Assembly: GCA_021107635.1 (NCBI GenBank)
Contig: JAIOSL010000030.1
Location: forward strand, 1-37,531
From: an archaeon
Lineage (GTDB): Archaea; B1Sed10-29; WALL01; JAGHAM01
Length of the DNA stretch: 37,531 nt
Direction: 5' to 3'
Both the position numbers and the translations under genes were made by a program. Below the pieces are notes generated by a model. It saw only the letters and a program-made list of their open reading frames with translations, had not been told where the DNA came from and ran no database searches. How positions within the stretch are numbered: position 1 is the first letter of the stretch; the number at the start of each line of letters is the position of its first letter. Of this stretch, positions 20,832 to 29,844 are shown piece after piece.

Positions 20832-20843
20832 TAATCTAGATTA
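20832..20843. promoter_or_regulatory. 12-bp perfect palindrome TAATCTAGATTA (candidate operator)
   Basis: Perfect palindrome in the divergent intergenic region upstream of the AbrB-like gene. Confidence 0.35.
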
Positions 20844-20935
20844 AATAATAAAACAATAAATCGTACGTAGAGTATAGGTAGTAAAAATAGTAAAGATTTA
20901 AATAAAAAGTCGTACAGAAGATAATGGGGATCTAA

Positions 20936-21172
20936 ATGGAACATACACTTTCTAGAGTTATTGAACGAATAAAAGGCAAAACAGATTACAGGGAAACCAA
21001 GATAATAAAGAAAGCAAAGATCAGCTATGATGGCAAACAGTACTTGATAAGACTGCCTACAGAGATTGCCAGATTGTTTGAAATAAAGCAAGGTCAGTAT
21101 TTGGAATTCTCTGTTGATGTACCGTACACACAAGAAAAGAAAGAAAAGGTTGCAGTTGTAACCGTACGATAA
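20936..21172 (+). CDS. AbrB/SpoVT-like swapped-hairpin DNA-binding protein (78 aa)
   Basis: IIKKAKISYDGKQYLIRLPTEIARLFEIKQGQYLEFSVDVP resembles the AbrB fold; GGGGAT Shine-Dalgarno upstream and A/T-rich TATA-like gatttaaataaa near 20894. Confidence 0.75.
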   Translation: MEHTLSRVIERIKGKTDYRETKIIKKAKISYDGKQYLIRLPTEIARLFEIKQGQYLEFSVDVPYTQEKKEKVAVVTVR

Positions 21173-21180
21173 GTGATTAA

Positions 21181-21420
21181 ATGATTAAACTTAATCCGTT
21201 TGAACGTACTGTTCTCAGTGTTCTTAGTAGAGCAGGAAGACCACTCACCACACGACAAATAGCAGATTATAGTGATATGAGTTGGCTTACTGCAAGAAAG
21301 TACTTGGAAAAACTTGGAAAACAGAAAAGAGTTGAAAGAACAGTAAGAGGAAAATCAATTTATTGGAATTTAACCAGAGAAGGTGACATGTATTCAACAC
21401 TGAGAGGATTAAGCATATGA
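21181..21420 (+). CDS. Winged-helix transcriptional regulator (79 aa)
   Basis: FERTVLSVLSRAGRPLTTRQIADYSDMSWLTARKYLEKLGKQKRVERTVRGKSIYWNLT is a canonical wHTH pattern; starts 8 nt after the AbrB-like gene. Confidence 0.82.
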   Translation: MIKLNPFERTVLSVLSRAGRPLTTRQIADYSDMSWLTARKYLEKLGKQKRVERTVRGKSIYWNLTREGDMYSTLRGLSI

Positions 21421-21478
21421 ACGATACTTTAATATATCCAGTATTGAGTTTAAAATACACTCATTTAAGGGGATGTAA

Positions 21479-21970
21479 TTGGATCTTAGTATAATAACAA
21501 CCATTGTAGCTGCAATAGCCCTTATAATAGCACTTATAGATTTATTCATGCTTCTTTCAATCAGAAGAGAAACTGAATACATGAATGAAAAAATGCAGGA
21601 AAAAGAAAAAACTGCAATGCTAAACCACATGCTCATACCTTTTGAAAACATTGGCACTGGAAGTCGTGAGAGTATCGAAGAAGGAGTAAGGAGTATTGCG
21701 AGAGTCATGAAAGACAGCTTAGTAACAAAATATAACATAAAAAATGCTGCTACAGTAAAAGACCTTGTGGAAGAAATAAAAGACGTAAACATGGATTCAA
21801 AACTGAAAGATGAACTCCTAGATTTCTTTGATCATATCGCATACACAATTTATTCAGATGACATTTCAGCAGACTCTGTGAAGGGAATTAAAAGCCAAGC
21901 CTTGGATATCATCTCTAAATTAAATCTTAAAGTAGAAGAAAAACCTAAGAAAAAGTCTAAAAATAACTAG
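21479..21970 (+). CDS. N-terminal TM-anchored cytoplasmic helical protein of unknown function (163 aa)
   Basis: TTG start with AAGGGGATG upstream; one TM (IITTIVAAIALIIALIDLFMLLSI), then charged helical region and Lys-rich C-terminus. Confidence 0.7.
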   Translation: MDLSIITTIVAAIALIIALIDLFMLLSIRRETEYMNEKMQEKEKTAMLNHMLIPFENIGTGSRESIEEGVRSIARVMKDSLVTKYNIKNAATVKDLVEEIKDVNMDSKLKDELLDFFDHIAYTIYSDDISADSVKGIKSQALDIISKLNLKVEEKPKKKSKNN

Positions 21971-22173
21971 AATGGTTCAACTATCCCTGCGAAACTAAGT
22001 ATCAAATACAAAATAAGTACTATTTCTATTACAACTACAGCCAGCTCAAGATTAAGCGTTGGCTCAATCAAACGAGGTTGCTCTTTTCCATCTCCTGAAC
22101 CGTGCTTCTTCTTACCTTTTACTGTAAATAGTTCCTCTACCTTGAGTTTTAACCAATTACTTCTTTTTGGCAC
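21967..22173 (-). CDS. Small C-terminal-TM protein (68 aa)
   Basis: The listed ORF extends to 22206, but GTG at 22173 is preceded by AGGGGGATTCAAA (strong SD). VPKRSNWLKLKVEELFTVKGKKKHGSGDGKEQPRLIEPTLNLELAVVVIEIVLILYLILSFAGIVEPF; overlaps the upstream gene end by 17 nt. Confidence 0.7.
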   Translation of the reverse strand: MPKRSNWLKLKVEELFTVKGKKKHGSGDGKEQPRLIEPTLNLELAVVVIEIVLILYLILSFAGIVEPF

Positions 22174-24568
22174 TTTGAATCCCCCTATATCGTTTCCACA
22201 ACACATAAGCTGTAATCAAAGTCCAGATTAACACTAAAAATGGCAGTATTTGTGGTAAAGCTGGTGCAGATGGTTTAATGTCTATTAAAAGAGGAGAGAA
22301 CGCAAGTGTTTCATATTCATTAGAGTTAAGAACTAAAACACAATTACATTTTCCCATTCCGCCAACAGTCACCTTAAATTTGAGGGTGTCTTGCTTGCTT
22401 ATGTTTAGATCATAGTCTCTTTCACTGGAAAAATTTTTGACACATTCGCAGTTAAGGAGTTCTGCAGTGATATTACTTAAATCAAAATCTCCAGTGTTCT
22501 TGACAAGCATTTGATATTCTTGAGTTTCATGTTCAAATAGCATTAATGCAGTAGCAGCTTCTATTATTGTTAATTGAGGAAGTTTTTCTCGTGGAACAAC
22601 ATGCACTGTTAAATATTCAATGTCTAGGGTATAGTTTTCTGTTTTTGCTCTAACAGCAACCACATAAGTGCCAGGAATTTCATTGTCATAGACTTTGAGT
22701 AGCACTTCGCCTTGTTTTGATTCTAGTGAAGAAAGAATATCATAAGCAGCCCCAGTAAAATCCCATCCTTTCCTAACTTCTCCAGAAACAGATACGGTTG
22801 AAAGGCTTATGATTCCTAGATTAGTTAAGTTGAATTTGATTCCAATACTATCCCCTTGCTGTAAAGTGATACTGTCATCTTCAAGAACTAGGTCTAATTG
22901 AGGTGGAATTGGCATTATCTGAGTAGTGGTTGTCCTACGTTCAGGAGGTGGAGGAATTCCACCTTCTCCAGAGTCTGTGCCACCACCAGTCCCAATTCCG
23001 GTTCCATTAATTGTTCCATTAGGAGTTACTTGTTCGCCCATTGGAGCAAATACTGAAAAGTCAGAAATGTTTCCGGTAAGGAAATACTGATTGACTGGAT
23101 CAATCATGCTACTCCCAATAAAAGACCAGTTGCCATTCTGCCAACTTCCATTGATGTATGTCCCATTATGTTTCCATGTAAATACTGATGAAAGGAGGAT
23201 ATCATTTGGTAAAGGCAAAGAATACTTAAATTTAATATTTGCCCATGATTCTATCTCAGTCTTGTTAAGATAAAGCCATTGAAGGATATTAGTGAAACCA
23301 GGAATATCTTCAGGAGGATTGCTAACAGTCTTAACCACAACATCCCTAGAATCTAGGCTAAAGTTTGCAGAAGAACATCTTATATGTGTCAAGAAAGCAG
23401 TTGAACCCCCTTCGCTTTGAAATTCTGAATTATTGTTTGCTAAGACAAAATCGCGTACTGTAACATTAGTACTGTTATATAGATATATTCCTATTTCATT
23501 TATTTGAGAGGAGGTTCCAGAAAGTGAGATTTCATCACTATTGTAAACACAAATTCCTTGATAATAATCCGAAGCTCGGACATCTAACAAGCTTGCACGA
23601 GAAGCATTTAATACTTTTACAGCACATTTGTATGGAATTTTTGATAGATTGCCATCCCCATCCACTGTCTGATTAGCAAAGTTTACAGTCACGTCAGATG
23701 CATTTATTATGATACAATCATCTACTTCATTCCAAGCAGAACTATTTAGTAAGTAGTAGCCAGATTCATTAACAGTATCGCATGGTTCAAGAATTTTAAC
23801 TACTAAAGCGACCATACCGTTTATGTAAAGTTTTTCTCCTCCAATAAAACTATGATTGAATGGAGTACTGCTAAATCCTGAAACCAATTGTTCTTCAATG
23901 ACTGTTTCGTTTGAATCAACAAGAGACATTACCATAAAACCATTTGAATTGTTTATTATTGTTAGGTTGCTATCATGATATTCTGTTACTGTAAAAGAGG
24001 TGGTTCCGTCAACATCATTAACAGAAACACCTACTGAATAGTTGCCATCAAATAGTACTGAAAGATTGAGTGAGGTGTAATTAACAGAATGATTGTAAGA
24101 AGCATTATCAATTATTGTTAAGTTTGTGGTATTGTGCGTGCTGTTAAAAGAAAGAGTATCAGATATCAATAGAGTTGGTCTGCCAGGAAACCAAGCAAGA
24201 TAACTTGAGATATCAACATCGGGATAACTACAATTAGAAGAATCAATATGGCTTATTCTTAAGTATAGATTAAGAATGTTAATTGAGATGTTTCCGCTTT
24301 GGCTTGCATAAGCAAGAGTCATATACTTGTTGAGTATTTCGCTTGAATCATCAGAACAAACCTTCAAGTAAGCATTCGCATTCAGTATTGAATTGTCTTT
24401 ATATGACATGCTGTTCAAAGTTGAATTGTACCGATCAAATTCTAAAACAGTGAAATTGCTTCCATTGGCATAAATTAAGGAAGCATTAATTGTTGCAGAA
24501 GAAAGTTGGAATGCAAAAACTAGAAAGAGTAACATAATCCCTGTTTTTTTGAATTGATTGCATGTCAC
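22157..24568 (-). CDS. Cell-surface protein with parallel beta-helix segment, NEW3-like/Ig-like domains and C-terminal TM anchor (803 aa)
   Basis: Signal peptide (GIMLLFLVFAFQLSSATINA); beta-helix/NosD-like stretch (DDCIIINASDVTVNFANQTVDGDG...GICVYNSDEISLSG...GIYLYNSTNVTVRDFVLANN); Pro-rich linker; C-terminal TM ILPFLVLIWTLITAYVLWKRYRG. GTG start overlaps the preceding stop. Confidence 0.88.
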   Translation of the reverse strand: MTCNQFKKTGIMLLFLVFAFQLSSATINASLIYANGSNFTVLEFDRYNSTLNSMSYKDNSILNANAYLKVCSDDSSEILNKYMTLAYASQSGNISINILNLYLRISHIDSSNCSYPDVDISSYLAWFPGRPTLLISDTLSFNSTHNTTNLTIIDNASYNHSVNYTSLNLSVLFDGNYSVGVSVNDVDGTTSFTVTEYHDSNLTIINNSNGFMVMSLVDSNETVIEEQLVSGFSSTPFNHSFIGGEKLYINGMVALVVKILEPCDTVNESGYYLLNSSAWNEVDDCIIINASDVTVNFANQTVDGDGNLSKIPYKCAVKVLNASRASLLDVRASDYYQGICVYNSDEISLSGTSSQINEIGIYLYNSTNVTVRDFVLANNNSEFQSEGGSTAFLTHIRCSSANFSLDSRDVVVKTVSNPPEDIPGFTNILQWLYLNKTEIESWANIKFKYSLPLPNDILLSSVFTWKHNGTYINGSWQNGNWSFIGSSMIDPVNQYFLTGNISDFSVFAPMGEQVTPNGTINGTGIGTGGGTDSGEGGIPPPPERRTTTTQIMPIPPQLDLVLEDDSITLQQGDSIGIKFNLTNLGIISLSTVSVSGEVRKGWDFTGAAYDILSSLESKQGEVLLKVYDNEIPGTYVVAVRAKTENYTLDIEYLTVHVVPREKLPQLTIIEAATALMLFEHETQEYQMLVKNTGDFDLSNITAELLNCECVKNFSSERDYDLNISKQDTLKFKVTVGGMGKCNCVLVLNSNEYETLAFSPLLIDIKPSAPALPQILPFLVLIWTLITAYVLWKRYRGIQSAKKK

Positions 24569-26328
24569 GTTGTCACCATTTTCCAGAAGTTGGAGAAGAT
24601 GGAATAAATCCAGTCCATGGTTTGTTTTGCATAAGTATCTTCATTGAAAAATGTTGCATTGCTACCTTCTTGATAGTTAGTATAGTTTGTTACTGTCAAA
24701 GGAAAAGTACTGCTCACTTGAGTTCCATTACTCAAAAACATTAATGCCTGGCTTGCATTATCAGTTCCTTGCAAATAGAGTGAATAATTTCCAATGTAAG
24801 AACTTATATTAGTATAATTGTACTCACTTGCATAAAGCTTGTTTCCTGTTGGAATTGCTGTAAAGGATACATTACCATAATAGTCTGTTTGAAAACGAAC
24901 AATGTTTTTGTTTCTTGTTCCAGACTTGCTGATTGTTCCATTATCGTCAGTAGTACGATTCCAGACTTGTGTTGGACCCAGAAGGGTTAAACCATTTTCT
25001 TCCACTAACTCTAAGTCTGCATTAGAAACATTCAAATCATCAGAATTTCTTGCATGCAAAGTAAAGTTGTAAGGTCTTCCAGCCATTGGGAAGGTCTCTC
25101 CTCGCACTCCATTAATGTAAGTTTCTGCTATAGTAACTGCTTTCACTGTGAAAGCCTGTTGACGAGTATTATCTGATTCAACACATTCAATAATATCATT
25201 ATTATAATCAGCAATGACATTCACAACATAAGAACCGCTTTTGACTGATGCTTGCCAAGTAGTCGAACTGGCAGCAGAGGATCCCGGAACAATATTATCA
25301 TTTATTGATTCAGTCCAAGCAGAAACAATGGCATTACTTGAATTTCTGATTTCAATCCTAACATCAAAGTTAGTAACAACTTCAACGTTACCTCCCTGGT
25401 TTTCATCTGGAGTATCACGATAGTTTAGAAGAGTGTAATCTATCTGTAAAGTTTGATTATAGTAAATTTCGGAAGCGTTAAGGTTTACTGCACTAGTTTG
25501 AAGGTTAGCTCCTATACAAACAGGATAGCCTAACCCATTAATGACTACATAACGAGTAAAAGTTTGGTCATCTGAAGCAGACACTCCAACATTAAGAGTT
25601 ACTGGAAAAGTAGTATCTGATTTGATTAAACCTTGATTACAAGTAACACCATACTGGTCAGTACAAACACCAAGTGCCATTCGCCTATCAGAATTTATCC
25701 CAAAAGTACCACTCGCTGCTGACTGGGATGTAGATTGAGGCCCAGAAGGTGAATCATAAATAAATGTGATCATTGGAGTACTGATTGAGAGACTATCTGT
25801 TGTTTGAGTGTAACTTCTGCCAACACTGTATGAACCTCTAAGAGAACCAGAAACATTATCTGGAGTTATAAACTGCATGTTTGAACCTGAACCATCAGAT
25901 GCATGTAGGATGCACGGAACACCGGGAAAAGAAGCATAATAAACTGGAGGAGTAAGACTTAAAGAAGATGGAGAAAACCACAAGTTTCCTTCTGGAGAAA
26001 CTTTATAACAAGAACTGGAAGCAGTGTTTGCGTAAGCAAGAGGTTCAGTAGAAGATTTATAGGATATTAGCGCGTATGGTGTTGAGCCACTGTTATCTAT
26101 GCAGTAAACTGCTCCAACGTATCTTTGTCCTACATCACAGATTCGGAGTGTCGCATCTGCGTTTCCTTTTCCTGCGAGAGCATCTTGATACCAGTATTCT
26201 GGTCCTCCTGCTGAACCTGTAAAGAATAGGTTTACAGTGGTTTCAGAAGAGTCAATTATTGACCCAGAAGCTGCAAGAGCAGATGTTGTTAGGAGTAACA
26301 AAACAATTGCAAACCCGTTTTTTGTCAT
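24565..26328 (-). CDS. Secreted surface protein with CARDB-like domain (about 587 aa)
   Basis: Listed ORF starts at 26346, but AAAGGGATTCAAATG places the start at 26328 (MTKNGFAIVLLLLTTSALAASG). CARDB-like: SEIYYNQTLQIDYTLLNYRDTPDENQ...FDVRIEIRNSSNAIVSAWTESIND...SYVVNVIADYNNDIIECVESDNTRQQAF. Confidence 0.86.
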   Translation of the reverse strand: MTKNGFAIVLLLLTTSALAASGSIIDSSETTVNLFFTGSAGGPEYWYQDALAGKGNADATLRICDVGQRYVGAVYCIDNSGSTPYALISYKSSTEPLAYANTASSSCYKVSPEGNLWFSPSSLSLTPPVYYASFPGVPCILHASDGSGSNMQFITPDNVSGSLRGSYSVGRSYTQTTDSLSISTPMITFIYDSPSGPQSTSQSAASGTFGINSDRRMALGVCTDQYGVTCNQGLIKSDTTFPVTLNVGVSASDDQTFTRYVVINGLGYPVCIGANLQTSAVNLNASEIYYNQTLQIDYTLLNYRDTPDENQGGNVEVVTNFDVRIEIRNSSNAIVSAWTESINDNIVPGSSAASSTTWQASVKSGSYVVNVIADYNNDIIECVESDNTRQQAFTVKAVTIAETYINGVRGETFPMAGRPYNFTLHARNSDDLNVSNADLELVEENGLTLLGPTQVWNRTTDDNGTISKSGTRNKNIVRFQTDYYGNVSFTAIPTGNKLYASEYNYTNISSYIGNYSLYLQGTDNASQALMFLSNGTQVSSTFPLTVTNYTNYQEGSNATFFNEDTYAKQTMDWIYSIFSNFWKMVTT

Positions 26329-26351
26329 TTGAATCCCTTTAAACATGACTA

Positions 26352-27986
26352 TTAATTCAATGCATAATATAAATTACTACCTATGGAAGCCATAGAGTTA
26401 ATAGTGGTTTTGAATTCATTCTCGTTTAAAGTTTGATAACCACCTCTGATTCCAGTTCCTTCATCGCTTATGCTGTTAGTTGCGCTTACTTGAGGAGAAG
26501 AAAAATTTGCTAATGACACATAATTAGTATCATAAACAATAAGATTTAATGTTGATGACACTGGTGGATTATTAGTAGGTGCGACTAGGAAATAATTTCC
26601 GGTGGGTATATAAAATTCTCTGTGAAAACTCGTTTTATCTCCAATAACACTAACAGAACCTGTCGGAGGATGCATGACTAGCCATCCTTCAGTTTCTTGT
26701 AACCTGACATAACCGCTTAGTAGATTGTGAGACACAGAATCTCTGAGTCTTACTCTTAAAACGTTAGGAGCGCCAGTACCTAAATTGTTGATTAACGGAC
26801 TGATTGATCCATTGTTGTATACTGTGATATCATGATTTAAAGTTTGTTCTTCAGTGTTAGCCCAGTTATACATGTTACTTATGAGAGAATTAATTGCATT
26901 GATTGCAACTTTGCCATCATTGGAAAGATCTGATGGACTTAATGGTTTTTTGACTCCAGAGATTGTTCCTCTGGTTATTATTGAAAGATTTTGAGATGCA
27001 TAAATACCTTGTAAATCATCGCTTAAAATGACTGTAGATATGTAATAACTGCTTATCATAGGATATTCTGTTGGAACTGCTACAAATTGTATGTAACCGT
27101 TTGAGTCTGTTTTGCCTGCTGCAGCAGCAAAAGAGGTTATGCCACTAAGGCGTAAAGGAACGAACAGGTTATTTCCACTGTATTCTGCAACACCGACAGT
27201 AACATTTTCTACTGGACTTCCACCGTATAATTTTGTTATTCTTACGGTCAGGTTGTATGGTAAAGCTGGTTGGCTGAAGGCAGATCCCGCCACTCCATCG
27301 ATATATGTGGTTATGACATAGGCAGGAAGCTTGCTTAGTGTGTAAAAGTAGTAAGTTTGATCATAAGGTACTAAAAACTCAAAGTTACAGGAGGTGGAGC
27401 CTACACAAACATAGTCATCGAGTTCTACAAGGAAAAGAGGATAAGCTGTTGTTGAATTGTATTGGTATTTGAGCAGACCATATGAAACGTCTTCAGCTAA
27501 GGTTATATTATAGCCAGTATAATTAATACCATCAACAGCGAACTCAGTTTGATTACAACAAAAAGTATAATTGGGATTTGCTCTTACTGCATTATAGTTA
27601 GGATGAAAGTGAGGAAAATTTGTTTGATTGAACAAACCATCTTCCTGTAAATCAGCTGAAGTGACATTCTGAATGCTTGAAATGTTAAGAGACGTACTAA
27701 TAGGCAAAAGCCCAAAATAATGATATCCATCTTTTAAATTTTGGCCAGGAAGATCAGAGATTTGATATACACTTGCTGCACCGACACTAAAACTCTGAAA
27801 TGGAGTTGAGCCCATTGCAAGCGGAGTTACACTGAGAGAACCAAAAATTCCTGCCCACCTGCTTGTTGGAGTTATTGTATCTAAGTCAGCTCCATGTATA
27901 TAACCACTTTGAATACTTATGTTCTCAGCGAGCGCACTAGAGATGCATAACATGGTAAATACTATTACTATGACCTTACAGTTCAC
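26352..27986 (-). CDS. Secreted surface protein (about 544 aa)
   Basis: Listed ORF starts at 28103 inside the minD-like gene; GTG at 27986 after AGAGGGA gives signal peptide VNCKVIVIVFTMLCISSALAENIS. Contains a module shared with the adjacent surface protein (TYIDGVAGSAFSQPALPYNLTVRI). Confidence 0.84.
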   Translation of the reverse strand: MNCKVIVIVFTMLCISSALAENISIQSGYIHGADLDTITPTSRWAGIFGSLSVTPLAMGSTPFQSFSVGAASVYQISDLPGQNLKDGYHYFGLLPISTSLNISSIQNVTSADLQEDGLFNQTNFPHFHPNYNAVRANPNYTFCCNQTEFAVDGINYTGYNITLAEDVSYGLLKYQYNSTTAYPLFLVELDDYVCVGSTSCNFEFLVPYDQTYYFYTLSKLPAYVITTYIDGVAGSAFSQPALPYNLTVRITKLYGGSPVENVTVGVAEYSGNNLFVPLRLSGITSFAAAAGKTDSNGYIQFVAVPTEYPMISSYYISTVILSDDLQGIYASQNLSIITRGTISGVKKPLSPSDLSNDGKVAINAINSLISNMYNWANTEEQTLNHDITVYNNGSISPLINNLGTGAPNVLRVRLRDSVSHNLLSGYVRLQETEGWLVMHPPTGSVSVIGDKTSFHREFYIPTGNYFLVAPTNNPPVSSTLNLIVYDTNYVSLANFSSPQVSATNSISDEGTGIRGGYQTLNENEFKTTINSMASIGSNLYYALN

Positions 27987-28035
27987 AAAGTTCCCTCTAA
28001 GAAAAAATACGAGAAAGACATTAATAAAGGTATGC

Positions 28036-28800
28036 TCATAGCCTGAAAAGATTTGTAAGTCGTTCAAAGAACGTTTCTTCAGAGTATATTTCACCTGTGA
28101 CATGCTCGGATATTCTGCCCATATGATTTTTGAAACCGTTGCTAGAATATGTAGCTGGCATGCCTTTAAAAGCTGAGGACATCACGTTGAATTCAAATGG
28201 AATTTCACCGATTACGCTTGCGTTAAGCATTTTTTCAACTTCTCCTTTTCTGAGTTCATATTTGTGTCCAGTGGCTTTATTGATTATAACATGATGATTT
28301 GTATTCAATGCTTTTGCCAGTCTTATTGCACTTACTGTTGAAATAACACTAGGAGTATCTGGTGTTGTGACAACCACTACATCATCTGAAACTCCAATCA
28401 CTTGCTTGACTGTTTTGCCTATTCCTGGAGGAGAATCTAAGATAACATAATCATATCTTTGTTTAAGGTTGTTTAGGTTTCTTCTTAAGCGATCAGTTGA
28501 AATATTTTTCTCTCCATGAAAATCAATGCTAGTTGGCACGACATGCAAGCCAGAACTGTGAGAACAAAACGTGCTTAGATGAGGGCTACTAAGCTTTAGC
28601 ATTTTGTTTAAGTTTGTTGTAAGTTCAGGATGCCTATCTAAACCAAGATAATGGAAAACATTAGGTGTATGGTAATTCATATCTACTAAAATTGTTGGTT
28701 TCTCATGCTCTTTAGCTAAAAGCACTCCAAGCGAAGAAGCAACAGTTGTTTTCCCAACGCCACCTTTGGGAGAAACTATTCCAATAACCTTGCCAGCCAT
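28036..28800 (-). CDS. minD: MinD/ParA-family P-loop ATPase with C-terminal amphipathic helix
   Basis: Deviant Walker A KGGVGKTT; ILVDMNYHTPN; YVILDSPPG; C-terminus SEETFFERLTNLFRL. Confidence 0.93.
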   Translation of the reverse strand: MAGKVIGIVSPKGGVGKTTVASSLGVLLAKEHEKPTILVDMNYHTPNVFHYLGLDRHPELTTNLNKMLKLSSPHLSTFCSHSSGLHVVPTSIDFHGEKNISTDRLRRNLNNLKQRYDYVILDSPPGIGKTVKQVIGVSDDVVVVTTPDTPSVISTVSAIRLAKALNTNHHVIINKATGHKYELRKGEVEKMLNASVIGEIPFEFNVMSSAFKGMPATYSSNGFKNHMGRISEHVTGEIYSEETFFERLTNLFRL

Positions 28801-28836
28801 ACTAGTTTTTACGAAGCACAGCTATTTATAGTTAGG

Positions 28837-29844
28837 TTATATTGCGCCATACTTTGAGAACACTACCAATTCTACAATCAAGAACACGGTTATAAACAAT
28901 AAAATATAAAATTCGGAATTCAAAGCCACTCTTTCATTAGTCACAGATATTTCAGAAAGACTTTTTTCAAGAGATTCTTTATCACTTATTGAAGCAAACG
29001 CCCCTCCAGTTAATTCAGTTACCTCCGCCAAACCAACTGAATCCAGCTCTGGAATATTTAAACTAGTATATTTTTGGCCGGTTTTGTTCATGATTTGGAT
29101 TAATTCATAATAAATTTCTAATGTTTTATTATTGTTTCCAATACCAACAACATAAACGCGCACGTCTTGTTCTTTCAAAAAAGGAATAACATCACTCATG
29201 TTAGAACCAATATTGTTTTTTCCATCAGTGAAAACAAACACAACTTTATCTTTTTTAGGCCTGGTCTCATTTAGAATTGTAGCCGAAAGGCGTAACGCAT
29301 CAGCAAGAGCAGTTCCTGCTTCAGGACTAGCTTGTATGGACGTTACTACATCTCTAGCCTTGAACACATCATTGGTAGGCTTAAGTAATAACGCGGCTTG
29401 AGAGGAGAAGGTTATCACTCCAACCTTAGTTGCTTCAGGAAGCTTTTCGACCATAAAATTACCTGCAGCGATTTTTGCAGCTTCTAAACGATTAGGCTCA
29501 TAATCAGGCATCATCATTGTTGAAGAAACATCCATTGCGATTATAACGTTTGCATTAGCAACTGGCCTGAGCATGTTTATCTGAATAGATTCTGTGGCAA
29601 CCAAAAATAACAGTATGATTACTGCTGCTCTAATGAAAAAGAGCACTGGACTCACAGAAAATCTTTTTTTGCCTTCTACTTTCTTCAGTGTCTCAAAATT
29701 TCCGAATTTGATTACTCTCTTTTTTCTTTGTTGCACCATAAGCCAATAAGCAATAGTCAAACCAATGAACAAAACTAGTAAGATGATAAGACTCCTATAG
29801 GGAATCTCTACAAAAACTCTGAGACCATAAATGTCAAATTCCAT
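28837..29844 (-). CDS. BatA-like membrane VWA-domain protein
   Basis: N-terminal TMs, MIDAS motif IIAMDVSSTM, TNDVFKARDVVTSI, VFVFTDGKNN; C-terminal TM; 1-nt overlap with the DUF58 gene. Confidence 0.92.
   Translation of the reverse strand: MEFDIYGLRVFVEIPYRSLIILLVLFIGLTIAYWLMVQQRKKRVIKFGNFETLKKVEGKKRFSVSPVLFFIRAAVIILLFLVATESIQINMLRPVANANVIIAMDVSSTMMMPDYEPNRLEAAKIAAGNFMVEKLPEATKVGVITFSSQAALLLKPTNDVFKARDVVTSIQASPEAGTALADALRLSATILNETRPKKDKVVFVFTDGKNNIGSNMSDVIPFLKEQDVRVYVVGIGNNNKTLEIYYELIQIMNKTGQKYTSLNIPELDSVGLAEVTELTGGAFASISDKESLEKSLSEISVTNERVALNSEFYILLFITVFLIVELVVFSKYGAI

Noticed and set aside
20607-21133. Minus ORFs 20607..20819 and 20825..21133
   Set aside because: Lie over the promoter region and antisense to the AbrB-like gene; low-complexity hydrophobic translations without family resemblance.
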